Below, one piece after another: positions 10,310-20,940 of a stretch of 64,000 bases of DNA. Numbering within the stretch: the first letter of the stretch is position 1; each line of letters starts with the position of its first letter. Position numbers and translations under genes: made by a program. Under the pieces are notes generated by a model. It was not told where the DNA came from, did no database searches, and was given only the letters and a program-made list of their open reading frames with translations. Source of the DNA: Macrosoma leucophasiata (taxonomy: Eukaryota; Arthropoda; Insecta; Lepidoptera; Hedylidae); assembly GCA_036365455.1 (NCBI GenBank), contig JAWQUS010000008.1, forward strand, positions 14,057,501 to 14,121,500. Direction: 5' to 3'.

Positions 10310-10970
10310 TTAGCTGTGCCCGCGACACCGTCCACGTGAGAAAAAATATGATTGTTCAGTATCTACCCGGACGAAGTCGTAGGCGCAGCTAGTATAAAAG
10401 TAGCCTATGTTACTTCTTATTACATCAGCTATCTGCCAGTGAAAGTCCCGCCAATATCGGAGACACTCAGATTCTATTTATTTGTATGTAGGTGTATGTA
10501 TGTATGTATGTATGTATGGAGATAAAAGTAGCCTAAGTTACTCCTTATTACATCAGCTACCTACCCGTGGAAGTCCCGTCAAAGTCGGATACACTCCAAT
10601 TATACTTATTTGTATGAAGGGATGTATGTATGGATGTATGGAGATAAAAGTAGCCTAAGTTATTACTTATTACATCAGCTACCTACCCGTGGAAGTCCCG
10701 TCAAAGTCGGATACACTCCAATTCTACTTATTTGTATGTAGGTATGTATGTATGGATGTATGGAGATAAAAGTAGCTTTAGTTACTCCTTATCACATCAG
10801 ATATCTGCCAGTGAAAGTCCCGTCAAAATCAGTCCAGCCGTTTCCAAGATTAGCCCCGCCAAACAGACAGACAGACAGACAGACAAAAATGGAAAAAAAA
10901 TATGCATTTAGTAAAAAGCTGTTATTTTAATATTACACACAGACACTCCAATTTTATTTATTTGTATAGA
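10310..10970 (-). mobile_element. Non-autonomous Helitron with internal tandem units
   Basis: On the minus strand it starts TCTATACAAATAAATAAAAT (10970) and ends GTCGCGGGCACAGCTAA (10310-10313), a CTRR-type end. Between lie four imperfect tandem units of about 120 bp, each with AAAGTAGCCTA..TTACTCCTTATTACATCAGCTA (starts near 10395, 10525, 10643 and 10764) joined by GTAT microsatellite. A second, inverted CTAG end lies at 10389-10392, an arrangement repeated in the relative at 45298. Confidence 0.7.
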
Positions 10971-11029
10971 TTTATTATGGCAATATACAACATAAGACCT
11001 AAAAATTCTGTGAAAATTTTAAGCGTCTA

Positions 11030-11335
11030 CTTGCTACCGTTATTATAGTCGAGCAAAAAATAGACGAAAAAAAAACACGTTTATTGTATGCCCCCTTGGA
11101 CCTCTTAACATTTTCATTTTCTTATTTTTAGTAATTAATTTTGTCTTTATAGCGGTATCAGAAATACATAATATGTGAAAATATTAGCTTTTTAGCTATC
11201 ACTATTTATGAGATACAGGCTGGTGACAGACAGACGGACGGACGAACGGACGGACAGATAGACAGACAGACAGACAGCGGAGGATTAGTAATCCGTGGGG
11301 TCCGCTTTTACCTTTTAGGTACAAAACCCCCTAAA
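11030..11335 (+). repeat. Dispersed repeat with GACA/GACG run
   Basis: Contains ACAGACAGACGGACGGACG-type simple sequence (about 11226-11277) followed by a GGGGTCC..GTACAAAACCCC tail, resembling the 3' part of repeat family G. Boundaries are approximate. Confidence 0.4.
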
Positions 11336-11547
11336 AGATAGAACTAAGATTCAGAATAGCTTAAAAATATTCGATATGATTCTTTAAATTGATATAACTT
11401 TTAAGCTATTGCATAGCTTCTATCGCGGGCCTTGAGCGCGGGGACCGAATTCAAAAAGTCCGTTACGCAAAAAACCGGGCGCTCCGGATTACAAATTTTA
11501 AGCTCATTTAAAGAAAGTCATGTATAATTTCGCCGTCTGACCTCTTG

Positions 11548-11628
11548 GGTAGCCTGGCCGAGCGGTCTAGCCGCTGGTTTATGGCACCAGTCTCTTCGGA
11601 GGCGTGGGTTCTAATCCCACCGCTGCCA
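11548..11628 (+). tRNA. tRNA-Leu-like relic with AUG anticodon
   Basis: An 81-nt type II tRNA shape: acceptor GGTAGCC/CGCTGCC, a long variable arm (CTCTTCGGAG) and T stem GTGGG/CCCAC. The body matches eukaryotic tRNA-Leu, but the loop between CTGGT and ACCAG reads TTATGGC, so the anticodon is ATG where Leu-AAG would be expected. The D stem lacks its usual GGC partner and is one base short, acceptor pair 7 is mismatched, and the T loop is TTCTAAT instead of TTCGAAT. A T-rich run (GTTTTTG then TTTTTTTT) follows. Probably a pseudogene. Confidence 0.75.
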
Positions 11629-12730
11629 AGATTGTTTTTGTTCTTTTTTTTTATTGTTTGTTTTTCCATTCAATATTTAAAAAGTGGTAAATATTAATAG
11701 AAAATTTTTGTTTCATTTTTCTATTTTTTTTTTCTTTAATTTGCGTTTCATTTTGTTTTGCATAATTTTAGATAATTGTGTAAATGCAATAGCTTTACCG
11801 CGGCAGTCCCCGAGTGCCACATTTTTTATTATATTTTTTATTTCTGAACCGATTCACACACGTGCATAAACACACAGACAAACAGACATTTTTCCGGGAT
11901 AAAAAGTACCCAGTGTTTTGCGCCAAAGGTTAAAGTATAATCATACCAAGTTTCATTGTAATCGGACCGTAAGTTTTTCAGTGATGCTTGAACAAACAGA
12001 CAGACAGACAGACAAAAATTTTTCTAATCACTAATTTGTGTTCGGTATCGATCTAGTAAAATCCCCTGGTATTTATTTTTTCAATATTTTTAATGTACAT
12101 AATTTACACTTCTACAGTTTTATTATAAGTATAGATTAAAGTAAACAAAATGTAAATAACAAGGATGGGCTCATATTATAAAAACAAATTAAGAAAAAAA
12201 TACGTACACTAATACTAGCATAACTAATGCACCACAGCTGCATTCCCCATTTTTATTGCAAAATAAACCATTAAATATTGCGACTCCGCCATGGGGTGGC
12301 ACATTCAATGATTGAACAACTAAGGACCGATATACACTATTGCAAATAATATTTTTTTACTGAGCACTGCAAAGGAGATGTTGCATAAATGTATGGACCT
12401 CCGGCCATGTATTGTACACAATATTATTAAACAAGAAAAATTAATTTAAAAACGTTTTTTACTGCATATTTTCACTTATTTAGCTTTGTTTGCAGTTACT
12501 AAATATTATTTGAAGTTAGAATTGGAAATCAAAAACAAAATGGCGAATATGGCGGGCTATGTCTTTTTGACATTTTCATTTTTTAAATTGTTTTTTATTA
12601 CGCGGTACTTGAAGAAAAAAGTTATATTTTCTAAATACTATCGAAATCCTTTGATCCCAAGCGTCGGCTGTATCGCCGCCATGTTGAACATAGTTGAAAA
12701 TGATAAAATCGTTTGAATTAAATGTGGTTG
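11629..12730. other. Repeat remnants and unassigned sequence
   Basis: About 11800-12140 contains ACAGACAAACAGAC, a GGATAAAAAGTACCC block and CAGACAGACAGACAGAC, the internal vocabulary of lepidopteran Helitron-like repeats, with no terminus recognised. The rest shows nothing recognisable. Confidence 0.35.
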
Positions 12731-13002
12731 TAACTCTAAATTATATTCTTAGATAAATTAATTGTATTGTTTTCGGATTCTTCTTTAATTTACCCATTTT
12801 TTGAGGACGTGTACGAACCAGAGCTGATCTCGCAACATCTCCTTTCAATGAAGTATTTTAATTACATTTCAGATCGTGTTGCTCAGATAATTAGGTACAT
12901 CAAGCAATATATTTTTATGATTAGCCAAATGATTATGTGTAGTAATGTACTAGACAAGAAATACCGCCTGAAGTCAATTGACCACACTTTCTCATAATCA
13001 CA

Positions 13003-13540
13003 TATTGATAGTGGTCACATATTGATAACCACTACATTCGTTTTGATAAGGTTCAGATAATATCAAAAGAAAATCGTCCTATTCCACGGATGGTCAGAGA
13101 GGCTATTGAGATTAAAAAGCATCCAAATTTCAATAGAGAGGATGGTTGGCGTTTGTCAACGAATTGGGATCCCATTGTATCCAAATTGAAATCCCAAACT
13201 AGTAAATCTGCAAAACCACGAGATACGGTTAGTAACTTTTGCGTGAATCCGGACCGTTATGCCAGACGTCTCAGAAACAGCATGCATATATGGCGCTAGC
13301 ATGATATGGCAACGTAGTTTTCAGTAATTTATCGCTAGATGGCGCCACTAGTAGTTTACATCGCACTAGGGTTGTGTTCTGTCTCAGCTATATAAGACCA
13401 GGCTGAACATCGTCGAAATAGTCAGCCCGTGACCACGGTAGCTGGAAAGCAACCGAAACGTCGGGTGTATGAAGAAATTTGGAAATGTTGTATACGCGAG
13501 AAAATCCGCAAGTTTAATATCTACAAAATAACATTCAATG
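13003..13540 (+). mobile_element. Penelope-like retroelement 3' fragment
   Basis: A frame open from about 13030 to 13299 reads HYIRFDKVQIISKENRPIPR and then VREAIEIKKHPNFNREDGWR, the C-terminal tail that follows the GIY-YIG endonuclease in Penelope-like elements. Downstream at 13425-13470 is a compact sequence with GGTAGCTGGAAAGCAACC (a small hairpin) followed by GAAACGTC, resembling the hammerhead-ribozyme region in the terminal repeats of such elements, though a full CTGATGA core is not seen. The reverse transcriptase and GIY-YIG parts are missing. The piece sits inside repeat D. Confidence 0.6.
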
Positions 13541-13639
13541 CACTCTGATATTAACCATTAATGCCAGGTATATCAAAAATGGGTGATTACCCGTGATCCC
13601 GTGAACCCACTGGCTTAACCCACTGATGGGTGTTGGGAT

Positions 13640-14152
13640 TAGACCTGAGTCGATCACTCCTTCGTCGGGATTCGGGTCGATCGCGACCCATTGACAAGGT
13701 GATCGAGTCCAAATGACTCGATCGTTTGGGTCATTTGGGTCGCGACTCGATTTCGCTCAAACGTATACTGTAGCTCATGATTCTCGTGATTCGAGACCCA
13801 TCTGATAAGGATGCGAGACTCGAGATCGCGATTCACACATTATGTCGCTGGCTATTTTTCATTTTAATACATTTCAATTAATTATCACTATAATTTCATT
13901 CTTAAACTTTATAGGTATATAGCATAAATTTTACAATTAGATGACATGGTGCAGGGGAGCTTGATCGATAAAACTGTAAACAAACTGAAGTGTACCTTAT
14001 GCTTAATGTGATAGAGTTCACGAGAAACAAAGTACCCAATGACCCAAAGGACCCAAAAGATCGACTTTTTTTGTACGTCACGACCCGATCACTTGTGTTT
14101 GGATCGTGATTCAATCAAAGTGATTCTATCGCTCGCGATCGACTCAGGTCTA
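13640..14152. mobile_element. hAT-type MITE, 513 bp, with intact TSD
   Basis: Perfect 16-bp inverted ends TAGACCTGAGTCGATC (13640-13655) and its reverse complement (14137-14152) are flanked by the identical octamer GTTGGGAT (13632-13639 and 14153-14160). An 8-bp target duplication is the mark of hAT transposons. The interior is rich in TCGATC-type words near both ends and encodes no transposase, so the copy is non-autonomous. Confidence 0.85.
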
Positions 14153-14489
14153 GTTGGGATAATTCCTATTTACCCGTGCACCCACTGCATCATGGTTGGA
14201 ATTAAATATCGATAAACGTTGTCGATAATATATATATACGAAAAAAAAAACGTACATTTAAATATCCAAGAAAATGTCATTTCACCGTTAAGCAAGATTT
14301 TTATGTTTAAATTTACTTAATTTAATAAAGCGTTGTGGCGTCATCATATAGCATGACATGTCTGTGTTTTTATATTATGTCACTAATTGCACATTAGGTT
14401 ATTATACCTAAAAATACTTATGAATTTATTAAAAAAAATGTTTTTTGCTCTTGTGATGAGGTAGTTAAACATTATATACTCTTCTATAT

Positions 14490-16577
14490 CTTACTCTCAC
14501 TAACCACGTACAATCTGTCGTAGACGGATGTTCAGAGGAAAAACCCGTGACTGTACCCAGTCACGCCGTTATCCCTGAACACGTACGGGAGATAGTGAGA
14601 GAAAGGAATGCAACTACCAGAGCTTACTACTCTGCCCCAACGGCCGATAGAAAATCCACCATGCGATACTGGCAACGTCAGGCCAAGAAATGCAAGGTGG
14701 AAGTCTATAACGACCGCTGGGAGCAAAAGCTCATTGACCTTGATCCCTCTCATACAGAGTACTGGAGGCTTTTCAAATGCTTCAAATCCCCTAACGAGGC
14801 ATCCATGCCTCCCCTCATTCGTCCTAACCAACCGTCAGCCTTCGATGACTTCGAAAAGTCCGAATGCCTGGCGAGCGAACTCGAGACTCAATGCTCTCCA
14901 AGTACGATGCCGATAGCGGCCGATCATTTAGATAAGATTAACTCTGAAGTCGAAAGTAGGAACGCGAGACCGCCAACCCCTCCGCGCGAAACCGGTCCCA
15001 TTCCCGACACGCAGTTCGATGAAAACGCTAACGATAATAGCGGAAATAATGATGATGCACTCAGACCTGTGATAGTCGTAGAGGTGTCAGACCTGATCAA
15101 GCGTCTAAAAGTGCGGAAAGCGCCGGGTGCGGACGGCATTTCCAATCGCACAGTTAGAAACTTTCCCCCCTTGCTCATTGCCCTTTTGGCTGCGATACTC
15201 AACGCAGCGTTTAAAAATAGTATGTTTCCACCCTCGTGGAAAGAGGCGACAGTTATCGGGCTTAAAAAGCCCGGTAAGCCGAGCAACCAGGCCTCGTCAT
15301 ACAGGCCGATAAGTTTGCTCAGTTCTCTCAGTAAACTCTACGAGCGCGTCGTGTACGCTCGACTCTTAGATTACGCCCGAGTGCGGCACTTGATCCCGGA
15401 CGAACAGTTCGGGTTCCGTGCTCGCCACTCCTGTGTCCATCAAGTACATCGAATCACTGAGCATATACTCAGTAAATTCGATAGAAAGATTATGACAGGA
15501 GCCCTCTTCTTCGATATCGCTAAAGCGTTCGACCGCGTGTGGCACAACGGCTTATTATATAAGCTGTACACTCTCGGAGTGCCCACCCAAATCGTGCACA
15601 TCATTCGCGATTTTCTGTCGGACAGAGGCTTTCGATATCGAGTCGAGGGTACCCTTTCAAACCGCCACACCATTACAGCTGGTGTTCCCCAAGGATCCGT
15701 ACTCTCCCCCCTCCTGTTCACGCTATACACTAGCGATATCCCTGTCCGCCACGGCGTTCAGGTGGCAATGTACGATGACGACACCGCTATTTACGTCTCA
15801 GGCAGAAAGCCAGAGATCATAAGGAAAGCCCTGCAAGCGGCGGCCAAAGACCTTGAGTCTTGGTTCCGGACAAAATCCGCGCCTATACGTCCTGCATAAG
15901 GCCCATACTATGCTACGCGTCTCCGGTATTCGCCCACGCGAAAAACACAACATTACGCAAGCTTCAAACTTTGCAAAATCGATTCTTACGTAGAGCCGTA
16001 GGCGCGCCTTGGTACTATTTTATGGTAATAAAAACTTGCACATTGATGCAAACCTGCCTACCATCCGGCAGTTTATGAAGCGAGCTTCAGCTCGCTATTT
16101 CGATCGGGCGAGTCACCACCCGAATCCGCTGGCCAGAGTGGCCGCGATATACACTCCTTTTGATCGCGCCAAAAGGAGACGTCCAAGACACGTCTTAAAA
16201 GATCCGGACGATGAGACCACGTTGGCCATTGCCGCTATGAACAATCATTTACAGAATCACACTGCACAAACCGCCAATACAACGCGCCAACGCGCCGCGC
16301 CCGCCCCTGATCCGGACCCTATCCCCGGCCCCGCGAGGCCGATGACATTCCGGTTATCGCTAACCGAATGGAGTAGAGCGAAAGTTGCACCGCCCATAAT
16401 CGCATATGTCTCATATGTCCCTCCGCAACGCCCTAAGCCGAGGCACGGACCCGCATGGGTCACCCTTTTGCTTAGGCTGGAGCGCCTTCTGCGCTCGCCG
16501 ATTGCCCGGTGAAGTAGACTAGTGCCGTCTCGAGACAGGCCGCCTACGTAAAGCCCAACCTAAAAAAAAAAAGAAAA
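14490..16577 (+). mobile_element. Jockey-like non-LTR retrotransposon, 5' truncated
   Basis: Spans the 3' part of ORF2 (14493-16512), a short 3' UTR and an A-rich tail at 16561-16578. The first ORF and the endonuclease are absent. Codon use is markedly GC-richer than the surroundings, as expected for a recently arrived element, yet three reading frames are needed to read it. No target duplication was found. Confidence 0.85.
14493..16512 (+). pseudogene. Jockey-like reverse transcriptase (ORF2) pseudogene
   Basis: Would have copied element RNA at a nicked target. The main frame is open from about 14493 to 15899. It shows KAPGADGISN, YRPISLLSSLSKLYERV, the first catalytic Asp in FFDIAKAFDRVWH, GVPQGSVLSPLLFTLY and the YxDD box as YDDDTAIY. 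After LESWFR (about 15870) the protein jumps into a second frame at KIRAYTSCIRPILCYASPVF. Relatives have roughly 100 residues there, so this is an internal deletion with a frame change. A further shift near 16010-16030 leads into TIRQFMKRASARYFDRA..., which runs to a stop at 16512. It is dead as a protein. Jockey is preferred over other clades from the RT motif wording and the C-terminal FMKRASARYFDRA block. Confidence 0.8.
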
Positions 16578-19162
16578 AATATGGCCGGTACAGTTCGTCG
16601 ACATCACTCGGAATATTCGGATCACTACCAAAGGAAGAAATCAGAAGAAGGAAATTAATAGTGAAAAAGCGTTTTATTGGAAGATCGGTAGAGCGTTTCA
16701 CCCTGGTTCGCCACAACTACCCTGGCGCAACTAAGAATAACTAAGTGAGCTGCGGTGAGACGATGTTGCATAGGTCAAAAGACGCTACAGACGAGACAAA
16801 GACCACGGAGGTTTTACGCTAAAATCTAAATACCAGAAACTGAATTATTAAATACTAAGTCACTCGTCGATAGCACTTTAAAATAATTTTCAGCAATCAT
16901 TTTGTATTTACTGCCTAAAGTCCTGAATATAATTGCGTCTCGTTTTAATTGTAAACAACATTTACAACCCGGAAGAGATTAATTTTTATATCACTAAAAC
17001 ACATAATAAAGGACCGAATATGTACAGCATGTAAAATAACTGTTACAATTATTCAAAATATTAAACAAGCAGCTATCAATTTTATGTGTCGTTTTTTTGT
17101 TATTCCTAATGCAATAAGATTATACAAAATAATAGCAAATGTTACAAAATAATAATTGCATTACCCCGTAACAACTATCAGAGATGCTAAAAGACCTAAG
17201 ACCTCTGTGGTGGCAAAGCATCTGTATTTTGACCTCCAGTTTTTTGGCCATCACCATAACTTTAAAAAGTATTAAGTTATGGAACGATCGCCCAAATTGA
17301 TTGATATCACTTTAATGACACGAAAACGGTAATCGAAATACTTATAAAAATACTGATCATATATTGTTCAACCCCACCGACCACAGTACAATACCTCAAG
17401 CATTTTCAAGCTTAAGTGATATAACGTTATAAAAACAATATGACAATAATATTTCACCCCGCGCAATACATTTACCCCAACCAAAGTCGTTTGTTCGAAT
17501 TGGATTCGGAGTTACACATTGGATTAAAGTGTCGGTCAGTGAGTGCGTAGTGTGAATCAATAGTATTTATTATTTGTAGTGTTATTGTTCAACTGTAATC
17601 AGTTGCGCGACCCTCGCGTGGAAGGGGACGCATGTGTTTGCGTCCTTATTATCATAATATATTGCCTTAAGAGATCAACTATCACGTAATCATATTATAT
17701 TGAAGCTGCAGATGCTTTTTTAATTCATTTATTGGTGTTTTTTTTGACTAATTATTGAAGCGAATTAAATTATTATCAAGATGATAATATGTATCATGTG
17801 TAACAGGCCTTTTCTTTTTGAGAGGTTCAAAATGAGTATTACTCCTACGTGATATCATAATAGATATAAGACAAACATACAATAATATCTTCACCAAACA
17901 AACTAAAGAAACGTTTCTGTTCTTCCTTTTGAGGTACGGAACTGAAAAAAAAAAACAATACCACTTTCTGTCGCAGTTCCAAGTAAAAAAAAAATTAAAA
18001 AATCACAGGCCGGACCTCAGGTCTCAGTCAGTGACTTTAAGAAGTAGCAGTACCTATTTACGATATGAAAAAATTGTGTGGGCTAAAGTAGTAACGATGT
18101 TCGTTTTTGTCTGTGGATGTTCGGATAAATGACATTGTAAGAGCAACAGGTCTCACCTTGTCATAATATTTTGATGTTAGACTTTCATTTTAAGAGCTTC
18201 AAGTTCAATTGAAACATTGAAACGACAGAGTGCGGAAAAGAATCGTGCAAATTAAAAAAAAAATAATCTGTAAGCATCGATCTTTGAGACAATTTCATAT
18301 CCATAAATTCGCGCCATTTTACGTTATGTCACTAAAAACTTTCTCTCCTAGATTCAGACTTTGAAATATTTATACAGACAAACAGAGTTATGTATAAAGT
18401 TGTTTTTGTTATATGATCAATTGAATTCTTATCTTTATGCAACACATTACATTTTAAAAAGTATTAGTATTAGTCCACTGATGGTAGACGGATAGACGAG
18501 CAGTCGAGTGGATCTTTACCAGGTAGGTTTCCATCTGTTCATGTTAGCTACATTTGGACACGGATCCCTAAAAACTGATGCAAATTGTTGTCAAAACTTT
18601 ATCCAATTCGTTTTTCTTAAAATATTTATGAGACGGAAATTAAATAGCACCCCTTGCATATTAAGCAATGCATTTCATTTGAGATAAGGTACAAACATGA
18701 AGGGGATGACGGGACATAAATCCTTTCAACTATTTTTTTTTCAGTTATTAACTTTTACATAATACCTACTCGTAATTAAAATAATATAATGTTTGTTATA
18801 CGAGAAATATTAGATTTACTGGCATCTGGCGTATTCGAAAATAATGTTTTGTTATGTGTCTCTTTTACTGATTTTGGAAAAACTTGGCATGAAGGCCATG
18901 GAATTACTTTTGCTTACTCAAATCTAAAAGACGCAGTATTTAAGTGTAAGTAATTATATCATACGTACCTATACCTATAAACAATATTTAAAAAAATAAC
19001 ATCCGTAAGAAATTTTATACTCTAGCATGACCCGCGTGGTCGGTTTTCCTGTTACCACCAAGATGTCGATGTTCAGAGCGAAAGTTTTTTTTAGTTTTTT
19101 TCGTCTACGTAAGTATATATAAAAAAGTAAGAAACAAAACAGGTATAGAATACCACGAATAC
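16578..19162. other. Unassigned 2.6-kb stretch
   Basis: No repeat family recognised. The segment 17480-17640 is distinct from its neighbours: it contains GTCGGTCAGTGAGTGCG with an arthropod initiator-like TCAGT (about 17534), followed by CpG-bearing sequence (CGCGACCCTCGCGTGG). It could be a 5' untranslated exon of a distant gene, but nothing confirms this. Confidence 0.3.
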
Positions 19163-19214
19163 CAGAATACCACGACGCCTTTAACATGCAGGTAAAAGGC
19201 GTCGTGGCATTCTG
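19163..19214. repeat. 20-bp inverted repeat (hairpin)
   Basis: CAGAATACCACGACGCCTTT (19163-19182) pairs with 19195-19214 with one mismatch and a 12-base loop. Upstream phrases GAATACCACGAATACCAG are short direct repeats of the same words. Confidence 0.7.
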
Positions 19215-19939
19215 AATAATTCCTGTAAGACAACCTATTTATTTTATATAGGTATACTTAATTTTTAACAAATATTTATAGGTACCTCCGGTAAGGAAAA
19301 TTATATTAATCTTTACTTCACGCTCTCTGCTTATTCTATAAGGGCTTGGTGTGACGATACATACACCTATCCATTAGAAATGGGATCCTCTTACATAGCG
19401 CTTACGACAGATTAACTTATGATTGACGAATCTTGGGTTTGTTTGAACACAACCCTGCTCACCACCTCAGAGAACCATAGTCTCGAGTAGTATGGACATA
19501 ATAATACTAGCGTCTATTTCTAACAAGTTATTTGTATCCACGTAGCAAGTTTAAGCAAATACGCGCTGGGCATTTTTAAAGCTTTACATCCAATACTGGT
19601 TCAAGTGAAAAATACGTGGCACGTTCACCCAATAGCAATAGGGTCTTACAAATGACTTGTTTTTCCTTCCTTTCGCTTCGGAATTCATTCAGTAGAAGGT
19701 TATCAGTAGGAAATCGTGCAGAAGAGCGCCGAACTTATCTTGAACGGAATTTGGACAAGAATTCGCCCCTGTGCATTACAATGTAGCAAGCTCTTACAGC
19801 CGAAGGTCAACCGGGGTATTTGATAGAGGACATTATCGACGATAAATTATTAAGGGACTTGTAGTGACTTTTTTGTTTTTTATATTGTTAAAAAAACGTT
19901 AAGCGGAGAAAGAATGAATTTATATGAATTGCCAGAGTT
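19215..19939. other. Unassigned stretch
   Basis: Nothing recognised. Confidence 0.4.
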
Positions 19940-20045
19940 ATTTAAATTCGTATGTATGTATGTATCTTCACGCCAGGTCCCTAACGGGGTAGGCAGAGAG
20001 TGTAGAGCGCCAGACATCCCGGTTCTGACAAACCTCTCGTGCCTC
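19940..20045 (+). repeat. Repeat family E fragment
   Basis: GTATCTTCACGCCAGGTCCC, then ACGGGGTAGGCAGAGAGTGT and CGCCAGACATCCCGG. The same block occurs at 43284, 44810 and, in reverse, at 38730 and 60410. A fuller copy at 52770-53051 shows the block inverted at its far end, so the family probably has inverted termini. Confidence 0.55.
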
Positions 20046-20320
20046 GTCTACCGTAATTTAAATTTGTATGTTATGTTAAACACATTGGTATACCGAATAT
20101 TTATAGCGGATACGTTTAAATACCTATTTATGAAAGTATCATTAAAGTGGAAGAAATCAGTCAACAATAATGATATTATCTATCTATTCATACAATAAAA
20201 TTGTAACTAATCGCTGTTTGTACGTGGTAAATATATCAAAAATACTAATAACTATTAACATACTACTTAAAACGAATTATGATAGTTTATGAACTATTAT
20301 AGAATAATGTAGTACCCATG

Positions 20321-20663
20321 TTACCTGTTATCCCGGAAGAATAAACGATACCCGTGGTTGAGGTATTTTCGCTTTAATAGAGCAAGAGATTGCTTGAGTT
20401 TGAACATAGCGGCTGGTAGTTTCACAGTAATTGGAAATGACTTAGCATTATTATTACCTACAAAATCCCAAAAAAAGGGCGCTGCTCCTGTGGGAGACAT
20501 GTTAACATTTTTCATACAGTTTAAGTCCAGATGTGCAGTTCCGGTGGAGGGTTGGAGGGTTGAGCCCTCCATAATGCCCAGGTACGACGAGCGAAAGGAC
20601 TGTTGCAAGGTTGGAGGGATGGAGCTACCGATTTTTACAGTTATTTTTGTGTTATTGAATTAA
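20321..20663. other. Two overlapping unassigned open frames
   Basis: Opposed open frames of 95 (minus, 20321-20608) and 101 (plus, 20358-20663) residues overlap. The minus product has a run PTGAAPFFWDFVGNNNAKSF, but neither matches a family I recognise. At least one must be chance. The sequence is more evenly composed than its surroundings, so a lost exon is possible. Confidence 0.2.
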
Positions 20664-20794
20664 CAACTTATCAGTTATTTGGTTATCTGGCCATATTACT
20701 GAGATAATTGGGCATTTAAGCTCATAATAATTAATCACGGTCTATATTATATTTCTCCTGAGATATTATTATGTGTAGATAACGTAGAATCTTA

Positions 20795-20940
20795 CCCCCT
20801 TATTCATAAACGTATTTTAGCTAAAGTGTTGCTAATGTCTCCTTTGTCCTTTTCTATCCTGCACATTTGACAATGCAATTGACAAAGACAAAGCATTCTA
20901 TAGCTAAAACGTATTTAATGTACGTTTATGAATAAGAGGG
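20795..20940 (+). mobile_element. MITE family A, copy 3
   Basis: Nearly identical to the copy at 716 and in the same orientation, with ends CCCCTTATTCATAAACGTA and TACGTTTATGAATAAG. TTA precedes it and TAA follows, so the target duplication is not exact. Confidence 0.75.

Noticed and set aside
14532..16463. Several antisense frames of 68-120 residues across the Jockey-like element
   Set aside because: Shadows of the GC-rich reverse-transcriptase sequence with no family resemblance.
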